34,974 nt of DNA from NCBI GenBank assembly GCA_011391405.1, contig JAABQQ010000209.1, positions 1 through 34,974 of the forward strand, in the 5' to 3' direction. Numbering within the stretch: position 1 is the first letter of the stretch; each line of letters begins with the position of its first letter. The notes below the pieces were generated by a model. That model saw only the letters and a program-made list of their open reading frames with translations, ran no database searches and was not told where the DNA came from. Source of the DNA: Gammaproteobacteria bacterium. Lineage in GTDB: Bacteria > Pseudomonadota > Gammaproteobacteria > Steroidobacterales > Steroidobacteraceae. Of this stretch, positions 8,789 through 17,207 are shown piece by piece. The translations under genes were made by a program, and so were the position numbers.

Positions 8789-10372
8789 GTGGCCAGCAAT
8801 TCCTACGACGCTATCGTCATCGGCGCCGGCCACAACGGCATGATCGCGGCCGCGTACCTCGCGCGTGCCGGGAAGAAGGTAGTCGTGCTCGAGCGGCGCG
8901 AAATCGTCGGTGGCGCGGCCGTCACCGAAGAAATCTTCCCAGGCTACCGTTTCAGCGAGTTCTCCTACGTCGTGAGCCTGCTGCGGCCCGAGATCATCCG
9001 CGACCTCGAACTGCCGCGGCACGGGCTCAAGATCCTGCCGCTGCCGAGCACGGTCACGCCGCTCGACAACGGCGATTACCTTGCCGGCTGGGACGATCAC
9101 GACCTGACCCGACGGGAGATTTACCGTCATTCGCCCAAGGATGCGGAAGCCTACGACGAGTATTCGCGCGTAATGGCGCGCGCCGCGAAGGCGATCAAGC
9201 CGATCATCGGCCTGGTGCCCCCGGATCCGTCGTCGCTCAGCTGGCGCGACATGAAGGGCCTGCTCAAGCTCGGCCAGTACGCCCACAGTCTCAGCGAGCA
9301 CGAGCTCTACCGGATCGCGAAGCTCGTGACGCAGTCGTCCGCCGACCTGCTCGAGGAATGGTTCGAGCTCGACCCGCTCAAGGGCACCAAGGCGGCGAGC
9401 GGCATCATCGGCACGTACCTCGGCCCGCGTTCTCCCGGCACGGCCTACGTGCTGCTGCACCATTACATGGGTGAAATCGACGGCGCCTTTCGCGCCTGGG
9501 GTTTCGCCAAGAACGGCACCGGCGGCGTGACGGCGGCGATCGCGTCGTCCGCCCGTGCACTCGGCGTCGAAATCCGCACCAGTGCGGCGGTAGACAAGGT
9601 CATCGTCCGTGGCGGCCGCGCGACGGGCGTCGCGCTCGCGAACGGCGATGAGCTCTCGGCCAGGGTCGTGATGTCGGCCGCCGATCCCAAGCGCAGCTTC
9701 CTGCAGTTCGTCGACCAGCAGCACTTCCCGGAAGAGTTCGTGCAGGCGATCCGCAACTTCCGCGTCCGCGGCTCGTCCGGCAAGGTCAACATCGCGCTCT
9801 CCGGCCTGCCGGACTTCACTTGCCTGCCGGGCGAAGGCCCGCTGCACCGTGGCGCGATTTCGATCAGCCCGAGCATCGAATACGTCGAGCGCGCCTACGA
9901 CGACGCCAAGTACGGCAACTTCTCGCGCCAGCCGTACATGGACATCATCATCCCTTCGATGATCGACCGCGACATGGCGCCGCCGGGACACCACGTGATG
10001 TCGTGCTTCGTGCAGTACGCCCCGTACGACATCGAAGGCGGCTGGGACGATGCGAGGAAGGAAGCGTTTGGCGAGACGGTGATCTCGACGATCGAGAAGT
10101 ACGCGCCGAACATCCGCACGGCGATCGTCGGCAAGCAGGTGATCACGCCGCAGGACATAGAGCGCATCGCCGGCATTACCGGTGGCAACATCTTCCATGG
10201 CGAGCTGCTGCTGCATCAGCTGTTCTTCATGCGTCCTGCCCCGCAATGGGCCGATTTCCGCACGCCGCTGCCGGGTTATTACTTCGGCGCCGCAGGCGCG
10301 CATCCGGGTGGCGGTGTGATGGGCGCGGCCGGCAAGATGGCCGCGATCGAGATCCTCAAGGACTGGCAGTAG
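8789..10372 (+). CDS. PYROXD2-like FAD-dependent oxidoreductase (phytoene-desaturase superfamily), copy 1
   Basis: The 527-residue flavoprotein starts with a Rossmann FAD motif, IGAGHNG (11-17), followed by VVVLERREIVGGAA. It ends with the FAD-closing segment FGAAGAHPGGGVMGAAG typical of COG1233 phytoene-desaturase-like enzymes. PYROXD2-type proteins are poorly characterised; the fold supports amine or C-C bond oxidation. The GTG start sits two bases after the GcvT-like stop with GAAGAAG upstream. An earlier in-frame start would overlap the GcvT-like gene extensively and give no family sequence. It is followed 7 bases later by a paralogue, with which it shares the QLFFMRP-type block near the C-terminus. 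The two probably arose by old duplication and may work as a pair or on successive substrates. Confidence 0.88.
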   Translation: MASNSYDAIVIGAGHNGMIAAAYLARAGKKVVVLERREIVGGAAVTEEIFPGYRFSEFSYVVSLLRPEIIRDLELPRHGLKILPLPSTVTPLDNGDYLAGWDDHDLTRREIYRHSPKDAEAYDEYSRVMARAAKAIKPIIGLVPPDPSSLSWRDMKGLLKLGQYAHSLSEHELYRIAKLVTQSSADLLEEWFELDPLKGTKAASGIIGTYLGPRSPGTAYVLLHHYMGEIDGAFRAWGFAKNGTGGVTAAIASSARALGVEIRTSAAVDKVIVRGGRATGVALANGDELSARVVMSAADPKRSFLQFVDQQHFPEEFVQAIRNFRVRGSSGKVNIALSGLPDFTCLPGEGPLHRGAISISPSIEYVERAYDDAKYGNFSRQPYMDIIIPSMIDRDMAPPGHHVMSCFVQYAPYDIEGGWDDARKEAFGETVISTIEKYAPNIRTAIVGKQVITPQDIERIAGITGGNIFHGELLLHQLFFMRPAPQWADFRTPLPGYYFGAAGAHPGGGVMGAAGKMAAIEILKDWQ

Positions 10373-10379
10373 GCGCACG

Positions 10380-11891
10380 ATGACGAACGCGGAGATCCTG
10401 ATCGTCGGCGCGGGTCACAACGGCCTGGTCACCGCCGCCTACCTCGCGCAGGCCGGCAAGAAAGTCCTCGTGCTGGAGCAGCGTGCAACGGCAGGCGGCC
10501 AACTGGCGGGCGCAACTCTCGCGTCGGGCGCCACGGTGCCCGGCCTGCATCCGGCGGGCCAGCTGCGGCCGGTGATCGTCAAGGAACTCGACCTCGCTCG
10601 GCACGGCCTCACGATGAGCGCTGCCGATGCGGCCTACGTCTCCGCGCTGCCGGACGGCGGCTCGCTGCGACTGGTCTCGAGCGCAAACGACGTGGCCACG
10701 ATCGAAGCCATCCGACGGCTCTCTCCGCGAGATGCCGGGTGCTGGCCTGAGTTCGTCGGGTTCATGAATCGCGCTGCGGCGTTCCTCGATGCCGCGTACT
10801 CGACGACGATGCCGCGCCTGCCGAAGATTGAACTGCGCTGGGACGGCCTGCCGCTCGCCTCGCTCGCACTGAAGCTGCGGCGCATGGGTGGCAAGGACAT
10901 GTTCCGCGTGATGCGCAGCCTGTCGATGTCGGCCGTCGAGTTCACCGAGGAGTGGTTCGAATCCGAGCCAATCAATGCAGCTATCGCCGGTGTCGCCATC
11001 CACGGCGTGACGCTGGGCTCGATGTCCGCGGGCACGGGTTTCACCCTGATCCACAACTGGCTCAACCGCGGCGGCCTCGCGCATCGCACGACGACGGGTG
11101 GACCGCAGGGGCTGACGGACGCGCTGGTGAAAGCCGTGCTTACGAACGGCGGCGAGATTCGCACGGGCGCCGGCGTCGCACAGATTCTCGTCGAGCACCA
11201 GCGCGTGCTCGGCGTGCGGCTCGAGTCGGGCGAAGAGCTCAAGGCCTCGACGGTTGTGTCATCGGCCGATCCCCGCCGCACGCTGCTCGGCCTCGTTGGC
11301 GCGCCGGAATTGCCGCCGGAGTTCGTCTGGCAGACGCAGTCGATCCGCATGCGCGGTTCCGTGGCGAAACTGTTCGTGCAGACGGACGGGCGCCATCGCC
11401 TGCCCGAAGGCACGGTCGCAATCGCACCGACCCTCAAGTACCTGGAGCGCGCTTACGACTCGACCAAGTATGGCGAGATGTCCCAGGACCCCTACCTGGA
11501 GGTGACGACGTCGGGCGCGGACGTGATGGTCCACGTCCAGTTCGCAACGTATGCGTTGCGCAACGCCGACTGGGGTTCGATGCGACCCGAGCTCGAAAAG
11601 CGCGCGATCGACACGCTCGCGCTGCACTTCCCAGCGTTCAAGGGCTCGGTCCAGTCGGTGCAGTCGATCACGCCAGTCGATCTCGAACAGACATGGGGCC
11701 TGACCGAAGGCGACCTCAATCACGGCCAGCTGATTCTCGACCAGATCTTCTTCATGCGGCCGTTGCCGGGCTGGTCGAATCACCGCACGCCGATCGACGG
11801 CCTGTATCTCTGCGGTTCGGGCCTGCATGGCGGTGGCGGCATCAGTGGCACCCCGGGTCGCAACGCGGCGCGGGCACTGCTCCGGGGCTAG
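10380..11891 (+). CDS. PYROXD2-like FAD-dependent oxidoreductase, copy 2
   Basis: The 503-residue protein is a diverged paralogue of the preceding gene. The FAD-binding motif is VGAGHNG (9-15), then VLVLEQRATAGGQLAG; the C-terminal FAD segment is CGSGLHGGGGISGTPG. Shared marks with copy 1 include SADPRRT (copy 1 SADPKRS), LKYLERAYDSTKYG (copy 1 IEYVERAYDDAKYG) and FFMRP. Most other positions differ, so the duplication is not recent. The start ATG is 7 bases after the upstream stop. Its last 50 bases overlap the convergent Rieske oxygenase gene, including codons for the conserved GTPGRNAARALLRG tail. Substrate is unknown; neighbouring GcvT-like and Rieske proteins point to methylated amine or aryl-ether breakdown. 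Confidence 0.88.
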   Translation: MTNAEILIVGAGHNGLVTAAYLAQAGKKVLVLEQRATAGGQLAGATLASGATVPGLHPAGQLRPVIVKELDLARHGLTMSAADAAYVSALPDGGSLRLVSSANDVATIEAIRRLSPRDAGCWPEFVGFMNRAAAFLDAAYSTTMPRLPKIELRWDGLPLASLALKLRRMGGKDMFRVMRSLSMSAVEFTEEWFESEPINAAIAGVAIHGVTLGSMSAGTGFTLIHNWLNRGGLAHRTTTGGPQGLTDALVKAVLTNGGEIRTGAGVAQILVEHQRVLGVRLESGEELKASTVVSSADPRRTLLGLVGAPELPPEFVWQTQSIRMRGSVAKLFVQTDGRHRLPEGTVAIAPTLKYLERAYDSTKYGEMSQDPYLEVTTSGADVMVHVQFATYALRNADWGSMRPELEKRAIDTLALHFPAFKGSVQSVQSITPVDLEQTWGLTEGDLNHGQLILDQIFFMRPLPGWSNHRTPIDGLYLCGSGLHGGGGISGTPGRNAARALLRG

Positions 11892-12948
11892 CGGCATACA
11901 CGGCCCGCAGGCGTTCGTGGAAATGCCACACGCCAGCCTCGCGCTTCGGGCACAGCCTGCCCGCCTGGTAATGACCGGACGCGAGACCCACCTGCACCCG
12001 CTCGCAGATGTCCACGTCCTCTTCCTGGATGTTGTTCGTGAATTCTTGATCGTTGTCGACACGCGCCATCGCCTCGTCGGTCGGCGTGTAGAACCACTCG
12101 AACTCGACGCGACACCGTCCAGGGCCCAACGGCAGGACGCGGTTGGTCTGCAGCCGTCCTGGCATCACGTTCAGCATCACGTTGGGATAGATGAAGTAGT
12201 AGTACGCCCGGCCTGCGCCGTACACGTCGTCGCCGGCCTGCAGCGGGGAATGCTGCAGCGAATACCACTCGAACAGTTCGACGTCGTAGTGGCGGTAGTC
12301 GACGACCTTCGACAACGCTGGATGAATCAGCGGGACGTGATACCCCTCGAGGTAGTTGTCGACGTACACCTTCCAGTTGCATTCGATGTCCCACGAGTCG
12401 CGCCGGACGAACTGCATCACGCCGAGATCGACGGGAGCGATGCGCTCGGTGATGCCCGCATAGACTCGATCGAAGTCCGGCACATCGTCCTCGAGCGCGG
12501 CGAAGACGAGGCCCTGCCACTCACGCACGCGAAACTGGGGCAGCCGGACGTCCGCCACCCGGAAATCCTGCGCATCCTGCATTTCGGGCGCGGCGACCAG
12601 CTGGCCGGCCTGGTTGTACAGCCAGCCGTGGTACTTGCAGCGCAGGTTGCCGAGCCCCTTGCCGCTGCTGAGCACCAGCGGTCCCGCACGGTGGCGGCAG
12701 ACGTTGGCAAAAACGCGGAGGATGCCGTCGGCCGCTCGCAGCACAACGACCGGCGTTCCTGCAATGTTCACCAGCAGGTGATCACCTGCTGTGGCCAGTT
12801 CGGCACGGTGCGCGACCAACTGCCACGCGGCCCCGAAGACCCGCCGGCGTTCCAGCGCGAACGTCGCTTCGCCGAAGTAGCACGCCGGGTCGAGCGCGTG
12901 CGCCCGCTCGAGGCCGGCCGGCATGACTTCGTCATTCACTGTGGTCAC
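11842..12948 (-). CDS. Rieske non-haem iron oxygenase, alpha subunit
   Basis: The 368-residue protein has an N-terminal Rieske [2Fe-2S] domain with CRH (Cys84, His86) and CKYH (Cys104, His107). A catalytic domain follows with mononuclear iron ligands His204 and His209 (GYHVPLIHP) and Asp311 (QEEDVDICE). The residue bridging the two centres is Glu201, where naphthalene dioxygenase has Asp205; from memory, Glu is found in quaternary-amine oxygenases such as CntA. Enzymes of this type N-demethylate, O-demethylate or hydroxylate using electrons from a separate reductase, which is not in this window. The GTG at 12948 is preceded by GAGGGA six bases upstream; ATG at 12924 (Met9) is an alternative. 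It lies 31 bases after the S9 peptidase gene. Its final 16 or so codons overlap the convergent FAD oxidoreductase gene. Confidence 0.88.
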   Translation of the reverse strand: MTTVNDEVMPAGLERAHALDPACYFGEATFALERRRVFGAAWQLVAHRAELATAGDHLLVNIAGTPVVVLRAADGILRVFANVCRHRAGPLVLSSGKGLGNLRCKYHGWLYNQAGQLVAAPEMQDAQDFRVADVRLPQFRVREWQGLVFAALEDDVPDFDRVYAGITERIAPVDLGVMQFVRRDSWDIECNWKVYVDNYLEGYHVPLIHPALSKVVDYRHYDVELFEWYSLQHSPLQAGDDVYGAGRAYYYFIYPNVMLNVMPGRLQTNRVLPLGPGRCRVEFEWFYTPTDEAMARVDNDQEFTNNIQEEDVDICERVQVGLASGHYQAGRLCPKREAGVWHFHERLRAVYAASPGAVPAPRCDPGCH

Positions 12949-12954
12949 GGCCTG

Positions 12955-12960
12955 TCCCTC
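12955..12960 (-). promoter_or_regulatory. Ribosome binding site of the Rieske oxygenase gene
   Basis: GAGGGA on the minus strand lies six bases upstream of the GTG at 12948. It is the main reason for choosing this GTG over GTG 12939 or ATG 12924. Confidence 0.6.
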
Positions 12961-12979
12961 ACTCCTGACCGGGGCGACG

Positions 12980-15007
12980 CTATTGCGGCGAGGCGGGATT
13001 CGCCAGCAGGAATCTTTCGTTCCAGCCGAGCAGGGTCTGCAGCCGATGCAGCAGATAGCTCGGCACCTCGAGCGCATGATTCTCGCCCGGATACACGACC
13101 AGCTGCGACGGCACGCCGAGCGAGCGCAGCGCCTGGTACATCTGCTCGCTGCCGTTGCACGGCACGTTGAAGTCCTGCTCGGCGCAATAGAACAGCGTCG
13201 GCGTCTTGATGCGTTCCGGGTGCAGGAATGGATAGCTGACGCGATCCCACACGTCGCGATTCGCCCACGGCGTGCCGAGTTCCAGCTCGTATTCTCGCGT
13301 GTACATGTCGTGGCCGTAGAGTGCCGCCCAGTTCGACGCACCCGCGCCGCTCACGGCCGCCTTGAAGCGCGTGTCGCTCGCGATCACGTAGTTGGTGAGA
13401 ATGCCGCCGTAGCTGCGCCCGCCGACGCCAAGTCGTTCCGGATCCGCGATGCCCGCCGCGACGACGTGATCAACCGCGGCCAGCACGTCCTGCACGTCCT
13501 TGTTGCCCCAGTCCGCGTAAATCGCCTTCGCGAACTCGAAGCCGCGACCGGAACTACCGCGCGGATTCGCCGCGACGACCACGAACCCCCTGGCGGCGTA
13601 GGCCTGCCAGTCCGGCATGAACTCGTGGCTGAACTGGTACACCGGCCCGCCGTGGATGCGCAGGATCGTGGGATAGTGGCGCCCCGGCACGTAGTCCGGC
13701 GGCTTCACCACGAACCCGTCGATCGACGTACCGTCCGCGCTCCTGAAGCTGATGTCGTCGAACCGCACCAGCTTTTTCTGTGCGAGCCATTCGTTGTGCG
13801 AGCCGAGCGGTCGCAGCATGCCTTGCTCCAGCGCTGCAAGCTCGTAGGGCGTGACGTCGTCGCCGCCCAACACGACGATGCGCCCCTGTTTCGACAGAGC
13901 GAATCCTGCGTCATAGCGCGGACCCGTCGTGAGTGGCGTGACCTTGCCGGACGCAACCTCGATGCGCGACAGGTTGATGACGCGACTCTGCTCGATCAGC
14001 GCGAGCACACTCCTGCCGTCGGGACTCCAGCGCGGCTGCGTGAACCAGCGATCGATCGGAGCCGGCAGGCGTGTACGGCCCGTCGCAACGTCCACGATCG
14101 CGAGCTGGTTCGGGGCGTAGTAGATCCATTTGTCCTCACCGCCCTGCACGAACGCGAGCTGTCGGCCATCCGGTGACCAGCTGATGGGTGACTCGAGGTC
14201 GGGATCGTTGTCGGCACCGTCGAACGTCGTGAGCCGACGCTCGGTGGCGCCCGCACGGGGTTCGACCAGGTAGATGTCGAAATTGGAGTGACGGTCGGGC
14301 TCGCCGCCGCGACGGGTGACGTAGGCGATCTGCTTACCGTCCGGCGACCAGGCAGGCAGTGCCTCGTCATGGTGGCCGGAGGTGATCTGCATCGACTCGC
14401 CGCGGGCGACGTCGTGGACATACAGGTGCGACCGGCGCGCATCGAGATACCCGTCGACGTCCTTCTTGAACTGCCAGCGCTCGGTCACGATCGGCAGCGG
14501 GTTCTTCGGTTTCAGCGTGCCGGCCGGGCGCTCCGGGTCGGACGCGATCACCGCCAGCCGCTGGCTGTCCGGCGACCATTGGAAGTGGTCGACACCGCCC
14601 GGCAGGTTCGTCAGCACTCGGGCTTCGCCACCCCCGGTCGGCATGGCCCAGACCTGTGTCTGCGCATCATCGTCGCCACGGTCCGCGAGAAAAGCCAGCC
14701 AGCGCCCGTCGGGTGACCAGGCCGGCGCCCACTCGTCGCTTTTCGGGGTGTTCGTGAGCTGAATGCGATCGCGGCCGTCGTAGCCGACACGCCAGAGGTC
14801 GGACTGCTGCTTGTCCTCGGTGGCGTTGGTCACGGTGACCGTGTAGACGATGGACTCGCCGTCAGGTGCAAACGCGGGCTCGCCGACCGCTGCCAGTCGC
14901 GCCAGGTCGGCGGGCCCGAAGCGGTCGGCAGGAAGCTCGGCAGCCACCGCGGCGACCGCTGACAACAGCAGCAGGGAGCCGACGAATCCGCTGAAAGACG
15001 TGCGCAT
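12980..15007 (-). CDS. S9-family serine peptidase (acylaminoacyl-peptidase / DPP IV-like), exported
   Basis: The 675-residue protein has a signal peptide (about 1-23, AVAA before ELPADRF). A beta-propeller built from WD40/TolB-like repeats follows, with recurring WSPDG motifs (about 30-400), then a C-terminal alpha/beta hydrolase domain. The catalytic triad is Ser532 (GGRSYGG), Asp612 (AEQDF) and His644 (GENHAL). This is the prolyl-oligopeptidase family S9C layout and usual length; such enzymes remove dipeptides or acyl-amino acids from short peptides in the periplasm. The ATG at 15007 has GGTGAGA upstream. It is the promoter-proximal gene of a two-gene unit with the Rieske gene 31 bases downstream; functional linkage between them is doubtful. 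It diverges from the esterase gene across 98 bases. Confidence 0.93.
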   Translation of the reverse strand: MRTSFSGFVGSLLLLSAVAAVAAELPADRFGPADLARLAAVGEPAFAPDGESIVYTVTVTNATEDKQQSDLWRVGYDGRDRIQLTNTPKSDEWAPAWSPDGRWLAFLADRGDDDAQTQVWAMPTGGGEARVLTNLPGGVDHFQWSPDSQRLAVIASDPERPAGTLKPKNPLPIVTERWQFKKDVDGYLDARRSHLYVHDVARGESMQITSGHHDEALPAWSPDGKQIAYVTRRGGEPDRHSNFDIYLVEPRAGATERRLTTFDGADNDPDLESPISWSPDGRQLAFVQGGEDKWIYYAPNQLAIVDVATGRTRLPAPIDRWFTQPRWSPDGRSVLALIEQSRVINLSRIEVASGKVTPLTTGPRYDAGFALSKQGRIVVLGGDDVTPYELAALEQGMLRPLGSHNEWLAQKKLVRFDDISFRSADGTSIDGFVVKPPDYVPGRHYPTILRIHGGPVYQFSHEFMPDWQAYAARGFVVVAANPRGSSGRGFEFAKAIYADWGNKDVQDVLAAVDHVVAAGIADPERLGVGGRSYGGILTNYVIASDTRFKAAVSGAGASNWAALYGHDMYTREYELELGTPWANRDVWDRVSYPFLHPERIKTPTLFYCAEQDFNVPCNGSEQMYQALRSLGVPSQLVVYPGENHALEVPSYLLHRLQTLLGWNERFLLANPASPQ

Positions 15008-15094
15008 GGAATCTCACCAGGACCGCGCCGCGACGGACGCCATCGCAGGATCCTAGCGAATACGCGAAACTGCTGCCCCTACTTTGCCTCGCGC

Positions 15095-15099
15095 AGGAG
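15095..15099 (+). promoter_or_regulatory. Ribosome binding site of the esterase gene
   Basis: AGGAG lies six bases before the ATG at 15106 and supports that start. The preceding 98-base divergent gap must hold promoters for both flanking genes, but I see no convincing -35/-10 pair. Confidence 0.65.
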
Positions 15100-15105
15100 A
15101 TCGGC

Positions 15106-16224
15106 ATGGCCCGGAAACGTCCGTCGCGGACCGGCGGCACCGTCGTGGTGCTGGAGCACCGCTCGAAGATCCTGGCGGACAACCCGCTCGGCGATCCCGC
15201 CCAGCGCAAACTGGGCGTGTGGCTGCCGCACGAATACGACAGCGCCGCCACGCACGGTCGCGGCCGGCGGTTCCCGGTGCTGTACGACCTCGTCGGGTTC
15301 ACGGGCACCGGCATTGCGCACCTCAACTGGAAACCGTTCAGCGAGAACGTGGCCGAACGCGCGGCGCGGCTCGTGCGCGACAAGCGCATGGGTCCCGCGA
15401 TCATCGTGTTTCCGGACTGCTTCACTTCGCTCGGCGGCAACCAGTACGTGAACTCGTCGGCCATCGGCAACTACGCGGACTTCCTGCTCGACGAAGTCAT
15501 CCCGCTGGTCGACAAGGAATTCCGTACGCTCGCCTCGCGCGATCACCGCGGCTGCTTCGGCAAGTCGTCGGGCGGCTACGGTGCGATGATCCACGGCATG
15601 AAGTACGCGTCGCACTGGGGCGCGATCGCCAACCATTCCGGTGATGCCTATTTCGATTTCATCTACCGTGCCGACTGGCCCAACACGCTGAACGAGCTGG
15701 GCAGCTACCGCCGGCCGCCGCGCAAGGCCGGCCGTTACGCGAACCGCATCGAATCCGCCGACGAGCACAAGCTGGCGCAGGGGTTGGACGACGGCCGCGT
15801 GCGCCGGTTCCTCGACGCAATGTGGAAGAAACACAAGCTCACTCTGGGTGAAGGCCACGCCCTGATGAACGTCTGCATGGCCGCGACCTACGACCCGGAC
15901 CCGGACGTCCCGAACGGATTCCGCCTGCCGTACCACATGGAAACGGGCGAATTGCTGCCGCAACGCTGGCAGCGCTGGCTGCAGCACGACCCCGTCCTGC
16001 TGGTCGACAAGTACGCCGACAACCTGCGTCGCCTGAAGGGAATCTACGTGGACTGCGGGTGGCGCGACCAGTACCACATTCATTACGGCTCGCGGCAATT
16101 GTCGCGGGCCCTTGAAAAGGCGCGCGTCGCGCACCACTACGAGGAGTTCGACGACACCCACTCGGACATCGACTACCGCATGGACGTGAGCCTGCCCTTC
16201 CTCTACCGGGCCCTGCGGCCCTGA
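15106..16224 (+). CDS. Esterase D / enterochelin-esterase-like alpha/beta hydrolase
   Basis: The 372-residue protein belongs to the putative-esterase family that includes S-formylglutathione hydrolase, enterochelin esterase and mycolyltransferase folds. The nucleophile elbow is GKSSGG with Ser154 as likely nucleophile; a DDTHSDIDYR segment near the C-terminus supplies the probable His. A GDAYFD motif follows the elbow. It lacks a signal peptide, so a cytoplasmic location is expected. The middle (about 205-290) is longer than in formylglutathione hydrolase, perhaps a lid. It heads a same-strand run, followed 18 bases later by a rhomboid-like gene. The substrate is not predictable; a carboxylic ester is likely. 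Confidence 0.82.
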   Translation: MARKRPSRTGGTVVVLEHRSKILADNPLGDPAQRKLGVWLPHEYDSAATHGRGRRFPVLYDLVGFTGTGIAHLNWKPFSENVAERAARLVRDKRMGPAIIVFPDCFTSLGGNQYVNSSAIGNYADFLLDEVIPLVDKEFRTLASRDHRGCFGKSSGGYGAMIHGMKYASHWGAIANHSGDAYFDFIYRADWPNTLNELGSYRRPPRKAGRYANRIESADEHKLAQGLDDGRVRRFLDAMWKKHKLTLGEGHALMNVCMAATYDPDPDVPNGFRLPYHMETGELLPQRWQRWLQHDPVLLVDKYADNLRRLKGIYVDCGWRDQYHIHYGSRQLSRALEKARVAHHYEEFDDTHSDIDYRMDVSLPFLYRALRP

Positions 16225-16242
16225 ACACGGCCAGCCCCGACC

Positions 16243-17154
16243 GTGAGCAGCCCGCCGCCGTCCATGCCGCTGCCCGAACTGCCGGTCGAGGTCTATCGCT
16301 CGCACTGGCGGCCAGCGTGCGACGAGCGCGCGTTCATGCTGCATGCCGTCGGCATCGAGTCGCAGGTAGTGGCCAACGGCGAGCTCTGGAGTCTCGTCGT
16401 GCTGGAACCTTTCGCAGCCACGGCAAGCAGCCACCTGCGCGGTTACGAGCGCGAGAATCCACCGAAGCGGCGCATGCTCGCGCGACCCGAGCAGATGCAT
16501 CCCCGCGCCTGGATCGGACCGGCCATGTACTTGTCGGTACTGGTGCTGGTCGCGTGGCTCGCCGGTCACCGAACCTTCGCGACCAACTGGCTGGCCGCGG
16601 GCGTGCTCGACACAGCCGTCGTACGGGGTGGTGAATACTGGCGAACGGTGACGGCGCTGACGCTGCATTTCGACGTCGCGCATCTTCTCAGCAACCTGGG
16701 ATTCGGCGCGTTCTTCGGCTGGCTCGCTGCGCAACTGCTCGGCCCGGGCGTGGCCTTCGGCGGCGCTGTCGCCGCGGCTGCCGTCGCCAATGCCCTCAAT
16801 GTTTCAGTGCAACCGGCCAGTCACGTTTCTGCCGGCGCTTCAACCATGGTGTTCTCCCTGCTTGGCCTGCTCGCTGCGTACGCGTGGCGGCGGCGGGCGG
16901 ATTCGGGCGAACGCTGGGCCTATCGCTGGGCGCCGCTGATCGCGGGCGTGTTCCTGCTGGGCTTCACGGGCGTGGGCGGCGAAAACACGGACGTGCTGGC
17001 GCACCTCACCGGCTTCGTCACGGGCGCGGCCACGGGCTGGTGGCTCGGTCGCCTGTCGCAGATTCCCAAGCCACGCGTGCAATGGCTGGCCGGGCTTGGC
17101 GCACTGTCCGGCATTGTCGGCGCATGGTGGGCCGCGCTGCTGCCGGGCGCGTAG
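16243..17154 (+). CDS. Rhomboid-family membrane protease with an N-terminal soluble domain
   Basis: The 303-residue protein has about 88 soluble residues followed by a rhomboid-type membrane domain. The membrane part keeps HLLSN (His148, Asn151), GAST with Ser200 as nucleophile and AHLTG with His254 as base; GAST replaces the usual GxSG. The N-terminal part (EVYRS, then HAVGIESQVV, ELWSLVV) resembles the small DUF2007 signal-transducer-like fold often found beside membrane proteins; that match is from memory and tentative. This is the second rhomboid in the window and is not a close copy of the one at 6239. The GTG start follows the esterase gene by 18 bases; ATG 16264 (Met8) is an alternative. 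Proteolytic activity is likely but not certain. Confidence 0.82.
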   Translation: MSSPPPSMPLPELPVEVYRSHWRPACDERAFMLHAVGIESQVVANGELWSLVVLEPFAATASSHLRGYERENPPKRRMLARPEQMHPRAWIGPAMYLSVLVLVAWLAGHRTFATNWLAAGVLDTAVVRGGEYWRTVTALTLHFDVAHLLSNLGFGAFFGWLAAQLLGPGVAFGGAVAAAAVANALNVSVQPASHVSAGASTMVFSLLGLLAAYAWRRRADSGERWAYRWAPLIAGVFLLGFTGVGGENTDVLAHLTGFVTGAATGWWLGRLSQIPKPRVQWLAGLGALSGIVGAWWAALLPGA

Positions 17155-17207
17155 TCGCCGGGGTCAGGTATGCTCCGCGGCCACCTTGCGACCGCGGCAA
17201 ACCGAAG

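Noticed and set aside
8759-10378. 539-codon minus-strand open frame antisense to the first FAD oxidoreductase
   Set aside because: Its translation is Arg/Asp/His-rich without domains, while the plus strand has clear FAD motifs.
15079-16734. 551-codon minus-strand open frame across the esterase and second rhomboid
   Set aside because: Spans two recognisable plus-strand genes and shows no motifs of its own.
17175-17197. CCGCGG repeated as an inverted repeat before the OPT gene
   Set aside because: Six-base GC stem with an 11-base loop and no T-run; too weak for a terminator and common in GC-rich DNA.
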